Shown: positions 7,464 through 12,829 of the stretch, one piece after another | Position numbering within the stretch: the first letter of the stretch is position 1 | Layout: each line of letters starts with the position of its first letter | Source: an uncultured Candidatus Saccharibacteria bacterium | GTDB lineage: Bacteria > Patescibacteriota > Saccharimonadia > Saccharimonadales > Saccharimonadaceae | Reading direction: 5' to 3' | Assembly (NCBI GenBank): GCA_948571325.1 | Contig: CAOZKB010000026.1 | Coordinates: 1-12,829, forward strand | DNA length: 12,829 bases | The notes under the pieces: model-generated | The model's database searches: none | Told to the model about the DNA's origin: nothing | The model's input: only the letters and a program-made list of their open reading frames with translations | Program-made: the position numbers and the translations under genes

Positions 7464-7636
7464 CTTAATTCCCTCCTAATTTAAATTTTGGTTCTCGCGT
7501 TGCCTTTTAAAATACCAGGGCAACACTTTTTACAAGTCTCGATTTTTATCGTTCCCTCTTTAGCTAATTCCCTGCTTAATCTCTCAACCTTCAAGCAGTT
7601 TAGTCAAATACTAAAGTCGACAAAAACCTACCCCAT
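7464..7636 (-). promoter_or_regulatory. Structured 5' leader of the secreted-protein gene, possible riboswitch or RNA control element
   Basis: From the inferred start near 7636 to the ATG the leader is about 170 nt, long for such a compact genome. It contains several local stems in series: TTTAGT/ACTAAA (7599-7615, loop 5), CTGCTT/AAGCAG (7572-7598, loop 15), CGAT/ATCG (7540-7551, loop 4) and GTTGCC/GGCAAC (7499-7524, loop 14). The AGGAGG follows only about 20 bases after the last stem. No known riboswitch class is recognised by eye. The last stem is not followed by a T run, so control of translation is more plausible than termination. Confidence 0.45.
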
Positions 7637-7642
7637 ACTACC

Positions 7643-7671
7643 ATTTTATCACACATTATGATAAAAGTCAA
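7643..7671 (-). promoter_or_regulatory. Strong sigma-70-type promoter for the secreted-protein gene
   Basis: On the - strand, the -35 TTGACT (7666-7671) and the -10 TAAAAT (7643-7648) are 17 bases apart. TGA just before the -10 makes it an extended -10. The predicted start is near 7636. The promoter sits in the gap between ftsQ and the secreted-protein gene, so the latter can be expressed separately from the division operon. Confidence 0.75.
7644..7666. promoter_or_regulatory. Palindrome inside the promoter, likely repressor operator
   Basis: TTTTATCA-N7-TGATAAAA is a perfect 8-base inverted repeat over 23 bp. It covers the whole spacer between -35 and -10 and part of the -10 itself. A dimeric regulator bound here would block RNA polymerase. 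No regulator gene is adjacent; the winged-helix protein at 253 is the only DNA-binding protein encoded in the window. Confidence 0.6.
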
Positions 7672-7701
7672 TACTTAAAACAGAAATTATACACAATTGC
7701 C

Positions 7702-8268
7702 CTATTTATAATATGCCTTCCCCCCTATTCGCACGTCAACATACTCCGGATTTATTTCATTACCCTGCAAATACTCCACCATTCGCTGCATATCCTCAGC
7801 TGTCACTCCTGCTCCACGATCTACACTTACCTTAAAATAATACCCCACCTCTTCCAAATCCACGTATAATTCCCTACTCGCATCCATCGGTAATGTAAAT
7901 TGCACGGCCGTATAGCCTAAATCCCGCAAATCTTCCTCTAAATTACCGATATATTCCCGCATTCGACTCGAAAGTTTAGTCTGCCCACTCTCATCCACAA
8001 TCTTTGCTTTTACTTCGTAAACCGCTTTCTCCTGCTCGCCAAAATCCAAAATATCATATTCCCGAAACAACTCTTTGCCACCCAAATACGCCAAAAGCCC
8101 TAAAATCGTCACCACTAACAGTGCCATCAAAAGCGAAGTCTTATGTCGCCGATGCACTTTTTTTCGCGCCTGCTCTCGCTCTGATTCCGTCTCCATCCGC
8201 TCGCGCTCCGCCGCCATTGTGCGCCCCGCTTCAAATTCCGCCTGCTTGTGTTTTTTACGCCCTAACAT
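7702..8268 (-). CDS. ftsQ: Short FtsQ/DivIB-like division protein
   Basis: This is a 188-aa single-pass membrane protein, probably the CPR form of FtsQ, which links early and late divisome proteins. It has a highly charged cytoplasmic N-terminus (residues 1-43, coiled-coil-like), one membrane segment (about 45-63) and an outer domain ending PEYVDVRIGGKAYYK. That end resembles the last beta strand of FtsQ (IDLR/VDVR...GK). The usual POTRA domain after the membrane segment appears shortened or lost; typical FtsQ proteins have 220-300 residues. I chose the ATG at 8268, with GGTGG upstream, over an in-frame TTG at 8280 whose nearest purine run is too close. It lies directly after murG, where many dcw clusters carry murC and then ftsQ. 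The assignment rests on position, topology and the C-terminal motif, so it is moderate. Confidence 0.6.
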   Translation of the reverse strand: MLGRKKHKQAEFEAGRTMAAERERMETESEREQARKKVHRRHKTSLLMALLVVTILGLLAYLGGKELFREYDILDFGEQEKAVYEVKAKIVDESGQTKLSSRMREYIGNLEEDLRDLGYTAVQFTLPMDASRELYVDLEEVGYYFKVSVDRGAGVTAEDMQRMVEYLQGNEINPEYVDVRIGGKAYYK

Positions 8269-8288
8269 TTTACCACCCAACTTCCATC

Positions 8289-9560
8289 TTATTTTCTTGT
8301 TTCACGCTGTTTTTTACGCCATTCCAAGATTGCTTTTGGATTACCGCCTACCCCTATAATCACTTTTGCTAATTTGCGCGCCGCTTCTTCTGTAGTTTCC
8401 GCATGTAAGTTTTTTGCCAAACTCTCCCGCTTCTTTGGCGATCTCACTAGATGTCTAATCTCCTCCAGTAAGACGCTCGGCTGATTCCGCATTTTTTCAT
8501 CCAACACGACCTCTACCGCGCCCCGCTCAGCCAGCTTCTCCGCATTTTTCACCTGATGCCCACCCGGTAAACGCTCAAATGGCACTAAAATCACCGCCTT
8601 CTCTAAGGCCGCCAATTCTGCAATCGTCGTCGCTCCTGCCCGACTCACCACCACGTCCGCCGCCCCTAGCAATTCATTCATTGTCGTATTAAATTCCCAC
8701 ATCCGAAAATTCGACTTCAACTTCGCCTTATCCCATTCCTCATAGCGTTTCAAGTCCACCATCTCCTCATACCATTTTCGCCCCGCCACTAGCCCCGCGC
8801 TAGTAAACTCCAACAATTCCGGCAAAATCTCCCGTACCGCCAAATTAATATTTTCCGCCCCTTGACTACCACCCGTAAAAATCACCAACGGCTCTTCCGG
8901 GTCAAAACCAAAATTCTTCTTTAAAGTCTTTTGTCTCGTTGCGCTCACTATCTTAAATTCTGGCGCTACTGGAATCCCTACTCGCACTATTTTACGCCCA
9001 TCTTGACCTTTTATTTCCCCCCAACCGGTCGCAATCATCGCTGCATCTCGCATTAAAATCCGATTTGCCAAACCTGGCACCGTATCCGATTCGTGCACTA
9101 CATACGGAATCCCAAATAATCTCGCCACTAACCCCACCGGTAACCCTACAAAACCACCCTTCAAAAATATCACGTCCGGTCGTGTTTTTGGCCATAATAA
9201 CCGACCAAAACTTTGCAAAATACCACCTATGAACCCCAACAGTCCTACAAAATTTCCCCAAATCAAATCTTTCCAGACTACGTCAAAATTCCTTAACCAA
9301 TCTTTCCATGTCCAACCAGCGTAACGCCGAAACTTCCCCGCCCAAATTTTGCGCACCCGAATATAATTACTATGTTTCCCGTCATTCTCGCCCCACCTCA
9401 CTCCAATTTCTGTTGTAATTTTTACAACATTTTTATAATACTTTCGATCTGTCCAAAATTCCACTTGCGTTCGCGGCTTCAAATCCAAAATCTCCCGAAT
9501 TACCGCCACCGCTGGCGTAATATGTCCGCCTGAACCACCACCTACTACTAAAATCTTCAT
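8289..9560 (-). CDS. murG: MurG, lipid II synthase (UDP-GlcNAc transferase)
   Basis: MurG adds GlcNAc from UDP-GlcNAc to lipid I on the inner membrane face, giving lipid II. All family landmarks are present: the N-terminal glycine loop GGGSGGHITPA (7-17), KGGFVGLP (134-141), HESD with VPGLANRIL (156-169), the second glycine loop TGGSQG (229-234), the donor-binding SRAGATTIAE (306-315) and PGGHQVKNAE (332-341). HESD and GGFV follow the Firmicutes-like version rather than E. coli HEQN. At 423 aa it is longer than usual (about 355-365). Much of the extra length is a hydrophobic insert around residues 92-121 that may deepen membrane contact. It overlaps the end of ftsW (ATGA) and has a very strong AAGGAGGAG ribosome-binding site. 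ftsQ follows after 20 bases. Confidence 0.96.
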   Translation of the reverse strand: MKILVVGGGSGGHITPAVAVIREILDLKPRTQVEFWTDRKYYKNVVKITTEIGVRWGENDGKHSNYIRVRKIWAGKFRRYAGWTWKDWLRNFDVVWKDLIWGNFVGLLGFIGGILQSFGRLLWPKTRPDVIFLKGGFVGLPVGLVARLFGIPYVVHESDTVPGLANRILMRDAAMIATGWGEIKGQDGRKIVRVGIPVAPEFKIVSATRQKTLKKNFGFDPEEPLVIFTGGSQGAENINLAVREILPELLEFTSAGLVAGRKWYEEMVDLKRYEEWDKAKLKSNFRMWEFNTTMNELLGAADVVVSRAGATTIAELAALEKAVILVPFERLPGGHQVKNAEKLAERGAVEVVLDEKMRNQPSVLLEEIRHLVRSPKKRESLAKNLHAETTEEAARKLAKVIIGVGGNPKAILEWRKKQRETRK

Positions 9561-10150
9561 CCTCTCCTCCTTATCTCAGGCACCCGTCGTCGCACTGTCG
9601 CCTCATTCACTGGCTTCGATAATGTCTCTTTCCGCGGCTCCCTACTCGTGTAACAAGATAACTGCAATGCAATACCTAATGCTGTCGCCGTAAACAGCAT
9701 ACTCGTCCCGCCGTAACTCAATAACGGCAGAGTGATCCCCGTTAGCGGCATAATTCCCGTCATTGCCGCAATATTCACCACTACATGCGCTGTCGCCCAG
9801 GCAAACACGCCAATTACTATCAACGATTCCTCCATATCCTCCAGATAATTAGCCACTTTAAGCAGCCTCATCAATAACACCGCGAAGCATGTCACCACCA
9901 GCACCAACCCTACAAAACCAAACGTCTCTCCCATTACTGCAAACACCGAATCATTAATCGATTCTGGCAAATAACCCATCGCCTGTACACTATTACCAAT
10001 TCCCACGCCAAACAACCCGCCTGTACCAATTGCAATCATCGCATTCTCAATATGATACGAATCACTCGATTCTGCCGATCCAAAAGTCATAATTCTCTCC
10101 ATCCGATGATCTGACGTTACAATTGCTAAAACCCCAGCCACCCCAATCAC
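9557..10150 (-). CDS. ftsW: FtsW, C-terminal half (separate frame)
   Basis: These 197 residues are the second half of FtsW, the lipid II polymerase (SEDS glycosyltransferase) of the divisome. They carry the conserved outer loop with IGTGGLFGVGIGNSVQ (41-56) and GYLPESINDSVFAV (59-72), including the essential-type Asp67, and the late signature GITLPLLSYGGTSML (138-152), followed by a basic cytoplasmic tail. The frame opens with GTG at the GTGA overlap with the first half and has no clear Shine-Dalgarno sequence. It could not work alone because the first membrane helices are missing. The two halves together (402 residues) match a normal FtsW. Either a ribosomal frameshift, re-initiation, a mutation or a sequencing error joins or separates them. 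It overlaps murG by 4 bases. Confidence 0.9.
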   Translation of the reverse strand: MIGVAGVLAIVTSDHRMERIMTFGSAESSDSYHIENAMIAIGTGGLFGVGIGNSVQAMGYLPESINDSVFAVMGETFGFVGLVLVVTCFAVLLMRLLKVANYLEDMEESLIVIGVFAWATAHVVVNIAAMTGIMPLTGITLPLLSYGGTSMLFTATALGIALQLSCYTSREPRKETLSKPVNEATVRRRVPEIRRRG

Positions 10151-10168
10151 CCCAATGTTGCCAAAAAA
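10132..10168 (-). other. ftsW frame-change site: TTTTTTG heptamer, GTGA overlap and G tracts
   Basis: On the - strand the first ftsW frame contains T TTT TTG at 10168-10162, the exact phase of a classic -1 slippery heptamer (both tRNAs can re-pair with TTT TTT). Five codons later comes TTG GGG TGA, where a tRNA on GGG could also slip back one base into the GTG frame. Three GGGG tracts follow within about 22 bases (10153-10150, 10144-10141, 10135-10132). The -1 frame stays open through the whole second half. Confidence 0.55.
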
Positions 10169-10764
10169 TACCGCATCCGAATCCCACTCATAAATAGCAT
10201 CGCTAAAATAATCGCAATCAAACTCACACCTGTTCCCAAATCTTTTTGCGCTACCACCACAAAAGCTAGCGACACACCACTAACAATAATAAACGGAAAC
10301 CAAAAATCCCACCAACTTTCTAGTTTCCCTTCTGTCTTCCGCTCTGCAATCAACCCCGCCAAATATAACACTAGACCTAGCTTCAATACTTCTGCCGGTT
10401 GAATACTTAACCCTGAAACTTTCAACCAGCGACAAGCCCCTAACTCGCAACTCGCTACTGGATTATTAATCAAAGCCAACAGCGCCAGCAACCCACAAAG
10501 CACCAGTCCCGTCAACATAATTACTTTACTAAATTTCCGAATCACCTTATACGGCACCTTAAACGCTACTAAAACCACCAAAAGCGACAACGCCACATTT
10601 ACCATCTGACGCAAAAAGAAATAGTTTTCGCTATAATCCGAACCGTACGTTGCATTCATCACATTTGCGCGCATTGGACCAATCGCATAAATTACAATCA
10701 ACCCCATTCCCAGCAATAAAATCATCAATAATCCAATTACGCGGTCACTTTTATGCTTACGCAC
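10147..10764 (-). CDS. ftsW: FtsW, N-terminal half (separate frame)
   Basis: These 205 residues hold the first membrane helices of FtsW (about 8-28, 52-70, 81-100 and further ones after 128). Two SEDS signatures are clear: CRWLKVSGLSIQPAEVLK (111-128) and QKDLGTGVSLIAI (173-185), which align with RWI..G..QPSE and PDLGT in known proteins. The frame stops with TGA in the middle of a hydrophobic segment (YFLATLG), where normal FtsW continues. Adding one G to the G run before the TGA would read straight on into VIGVAGVLAI. The GTG start shares one base with the mraY stop (TAGTG) and has GGAG at a good distance. Cys106 and Cys111 in an outer loop could form a small disulfide. Confidence 0.9.
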   Translation of the reverse strand: MRKHKSDRVIGLLMILLLGMGLIVIYAIGPMRANVMNATYGSDYSENYFFLRQMVNVALSLLVVLVAFKVPYKVIRKFSKVIMLTGLVLCGLLALLALINNPVASCELGACRWLKVSGLSIQPAEVLKLGLVLYLAGLIAERKTEGKLESWWDFWFPFIIVSGVSLAFVVVAQKDLGTGVSLIAIILAMLFMSGIRMRYFLATLG

Positions 10765-11846
10765 TATTTCAACTCCATCGTTGTACCATATACTTCACGC
10801 TGAGCTTCCTGTTGCCCCACCACAATACCTCCTTGTACCGCCAAGAACACCCCCACAATTGCAAACACTCCCGCAATCACCCAAAATCGCATCACAATCT
10901 TCGCCTCCCCCCAACCTTGGGCCTCCAAATGATGATGAATTGGCGCCGAAATAAACAATTTTTTATGAAAAACTTTCTTCCAAAACATCTGAATCAAACT
11001 TGAACCCGCTTCCACTACAAACATAACTCCAATAATCGGCAGCAAGAAAAAGGCGTTTGTCATCATCGCCACCACTCCTAGCCCCGCACCCAGTGCAAAT
11101 GATCCCGTATCGCCCATCATAAACCGCGCTGGCGGCACATTAAACCAAATATATGACAATAACCATCCCAGTACCGTCAAGCAAAATCCTGCCAGCATCC
11201 ACTGCCCCTGAAACAACGCAATCGCCCCATACGCCCCGTACGCCAACATCGCTAGTCCCCCCGCCAATCCATCCAGACCATCCGAAATATTCACCGCATT
11301 ACTCGTTGCTACCACCGCAAAGGCAAAAATCATAATCATTCCCACTACCCCTACATGCCAATCTCCCAAAAACGGTACTTCAATCGTCGTCCAACCCAAC
11401 TTGACTGCAAACCACCAACCCAGCGCCACCCCAATCGCCGTGATCATCGCAAATTTCACTGGAGCTCTTAGCCCCGCGGCTCCCTTACCACTGCCAAACA
11501 CATTAATCAAATCATCAATAAACCCCACCACACTCCCCGCCATAAATCCCAGAAGCGGCAACCATGTCTGCTCTCGATTTAAGTTGCAGATCAACGTCAC
11601 CAGAAAAACTGTTACTACTCCCACTATCCCCGCCATCGTCGGAAAATGTCGCGCAATTTTCTTAGCATGCAACTTCGTCACCACTGGCAGAGCATCGCCC
11701 GTAGCTGTCGTTTTCTTTTGCTTTTTCCAAAATTTATACTTATAAGCAAAATAAGTATAAATCGGAGTCAAAAAAGTCGCCAAGAAAAACGCCGACAACG
11801 CCAGAATCAATCCATAAAAAGCCTCATTATTGAATGTGTCTTCCAT
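10764..11846 (-). CDS. mraY: MraY, phospho-MurNAc-pentapeptide transferase (lipid I synthase)
   Basis: MraY moves phospho-MurNAc-pentapeptide from UDP to undecaprenyl phosphate in the inner membrane, making lipid I. The 360-aa protein has the expected multi-helix membrane layout and all key motifs: FIDDL with D111 and D112, NAVNISDGLDGLAGG (183-197), MGDTGS (244-249, Mg-binding) and the APIHHHLE loop (301-308). Length is normal for the family. The ATG has AGGAG six bases upstream. The gene starts 24 bases after the PBP stop and its TAG stop shares a base with the ftsW GTG, so translation is coupled. murF and murD, which often flank mraY, are missing here. Its substrate must therefore come from Mur ligases encoded elsewhere or outside the window. 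Confidence 0.97.
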   Translation of the reverse strand: MEDTFNNEAFYGLILALSAFFLATFLTPIYTYFAYKYKFWKKQKKTTATGDALPVVTKLHAKKIARHFPTMAGIVGVVTVFLVTLICNLNREQTWLPLLGFMAGSVVGFIDDLINVFGSGKGAAGLRAPVKFAMITAIGVALGWWFAVKLGWTTIEVPFLGDWHVGVVGMIMIFAFAVVATSNAVNISDGLDGLAGGLAMLAYGAYGAIALFQGQWMLAGFCLTVLGWLLSYIWFNVPPARFMMGDTGSFALGAGLGVVAMMTNAFFLLPIIGVMFVVEAGSSLIQMFWKKVFHKKLFISAPIHHHLEAQGWGEAKIVMRFWVIAGVFAIVGVFLAVQGGIVVGQQEAQREVYGTTMELK

Positions 11847-11855
11847 AACACTCCT

Positions 11856-11864
11856 ATTATAGCA
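11856..11864 (-). promoter_or_regulatory. Possible internal promoter just before mraY (extended -10)
   Basis: TGCTATAAT, a perfect extended -10, lies in the 24-base gap between the PBP stop and mraY. No -35 is seen. The start would fall only 2-4 bases before the ATG, after the AGGAG, so the transcript would be nearly leaderless. Confidence 0.3.
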
Positions 11865-11870
11865 TATCTA

Positions 11871-12829
11871 TCACTTCGGCCTAACCTTTAGATAGTCCTG
11901 TACATACGCTTTTAACTCATTAAACACTGGCAACGCATGGCGTTGACCTTCCGCCTTCTTACCATCTTCCCAGATCCGCACCATAATTACATAAGCTGGC
12001 ATCTCGCCTTCCGTCCCACCAAATCCAATATAAGTTGCAATCGTCTCATCAAACGAATATTCCCCATTTTTAATCACCTGTGCCGTACCAGTCTTTCCGC
12101 CGATATAGTAACCAGCCGGATCTGTACCATTATTCCGCCAAGTATGCCGCGTTCCATACAGCATTTCCCTCATCTGTTGACTCGTAGTTTCCGAAACCGT
12201 TCGTCGCACCGCCTCTTGTGCAGTTTTTTCTACCAACTCACCGTCTTTCATCGTCCCTGCCACCACAGTTGGAGTATAATATTCCCCACCATTTATTACC
12301 GATGCAAATGCACTAGTTACCTGGATCATCGTCGCCTGCATATTTTGGCCAAAAGTCATATTTGCATAAGTCGAATCTAACCCATAATGCTCTGCATTCG
12401 GCTCCACCATCGTCCCAGCCGCCTCATAAATCTCAATTCCCGTTGGCACGCTTAGGCCAAACTTATTATGATAATAGTCATACAACCGCTCCCTCCCCTG
12501 TGCATTAATTTCCGTTTCGCTGCCGCCCAACCACCTCAACGCCTGTGTCGACCCTGTATTTAGCGAATAATTGAATGCAATCTGCATCGTCTGCGCCCCC
12601 AGCAAATAACTCCCTTGCTCCGCATTACGAATCGGCCAATCATCCACCCGCGTCTCACCTGTATTATTAAAAGTTTTATCCGCCGTCATCAGCCCAAAAT
12701 CCATCGCGGTCGCAAAAGTAAATGTCTTACACACGCTCGCTGGCTCAAACGGATCCTCCACTACGTGATTAATATACGCCTCTGACCCGTTAACCTGCGC
12801 ATAATTCGCTGGATCGTACCCTGGAATAT
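11871..12829 (-). CDS. ftsI: Class B penicillin-binding protein, FtsI-like transpeptidase (partial, 5' end outside)
   Basis: This enzyme cross-links peptidoglycan strands, and beside ftsW it is most likely the septal FtsI. The visible 318 residues cover most of the transpeptidase domain and the frame runs off the window edge. Counting from the first complete codon at 12827, the catalytic motif is SVCK (31-34, in EPASVCKTFT), the second SLN (88-90, in NYSLNTG) and the third KTGT (245-248, in GGKTGTAQ). All three are intact and in the usual order. The region between Q56 and G100 and the FGQNMQATMIQV stretch are also typical. The protein ends soon after the domain, with no PASTA repeats. The N-terminal membrane anchor and dimerisation domain should lie beyond 12829. 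A RodA-partner PBP2 is the alternative, less likely given the neighbours. Confidence 0.92.
   Translation of the reverse strand, partial: IPGYDPANYAQVNGSEAYINHVVEDPFEPASVCKTFTFATAMDFGLMTADKTFNNTGETRVDDWPIRNAEQGSYLLGAQTMQIAFNYSLNTGSTQALRWLGGSETEINAQGRERLYDYYHNKFGLSVPTGIEIYEAAGTMVEPNAEHYGLDSTYANMTFGQNMQATMIQVTSAFASVINGGEYYTPTVVAGTMKDGELVEKTAQEAVRRTVSETTSQQMREMLYGTRHTWRNNGTDPAGYYIGGKTGTAQVIKNGEYSFDETIATYIGFGGTEGEMPAYVIMVRIWEDGKKAEGQRHALPVFNELKAYVQDYLKVRPK

Noticed and set aside
7686..7691. Second TATAAT before the secreted-protein gene
   Set aside because: It has no -35 at a suitable distance and no TGn; the promoter at 7643-7671 is much better.
8269..8280. TTG start for ftsQ four codons upstream of the chosen ATG
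   Set aside because: The only purine-rich run (GGAAG) is immediately next to the TTG, while the ATG has GGTGG at a workable distance.
10147..10149. TGA in ftsW read as Gly (alternative CPR genetic code)
   Set aside because: Reading through in the same frame meets a TAG seven codons later and gives no FtsW-like sequence; other genes use TGA as a normal stop.
1..12829. tRNA, rRNA, CRISPR array, insertion sequence or attachment site
   Set aside because: No T-loop signatures, regular spaced repeats, transposase motifs or long terminal repeats were seen on either strand.

Overview
The window looks like part of a small, streamlined Patescibacteria (CPR) genome, most likely Saccharibacteria (TM7). 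That is an inference from gene content and gene style, not from a marker search: a sigma-region-4/winged-helix regulator, a long membrane-anchored VirD4/TraG-like ATPase of the type common in CPR, and a compact division and cell-wall (dcw) cluster. The standard code with TGA as stop fits, because several genes end cleanly in TGA; this argues against the UGA=Gly CPR lineages. Base use is strongly strand-biased. The + strand is C-rich over both + and - genes, so the - strand is probably the leading strand and no origin or terminus lies inside the window.

Left part (1-5652, + strand). A terminator of an upstream gene is followed by a near-consensus promoter and four closely packed genes. They encode a sigma-4/HARE-type winged-helix protein, the 977-residue ATPase, a Panacea (SocA-like, DUF4065) protein, and a Fic-domain protein with an intact AMPylation motif. 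The last two overlap by 11 bases and look like an antitoxin-toxin pair.

Middle (5653-6203). Two transcription units converge on about 550 bases with no convincing gene. This gap holds short tandem repeats, an inverted repeat next to an extended -10 box, and terminator hairpins.

Right part (6204-12829, - strand). In transcription order this is a class B penicillin-binding protein (cut by the window edge), mraY, ftsW, murG and a short ftsQ-like gene. Neighbours overlap or nearly touch, so they form one operon making and using lipid II at the division site: MraY makes lipid I, MurG makes lipid II, FtsW polymerises it and the PBP cross-links it. murC, murD, murE and murF are absent from this stretch. 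ftsW is split in two frames at a GTGA overlap beside a TTTTTTG heptamer and a run of G tracts. Downstream of ftsQ, a separate strong promoter with an embedded 23-bp palindrome drives a secreted protein of unknown function through a 5' leader of about 170 nt with several hairpins.

The best places for a second look are the split ftsW, the promoter/operator/leader of the secreted protein, the Panacea-Fic pair and the long convergent intergenic region.
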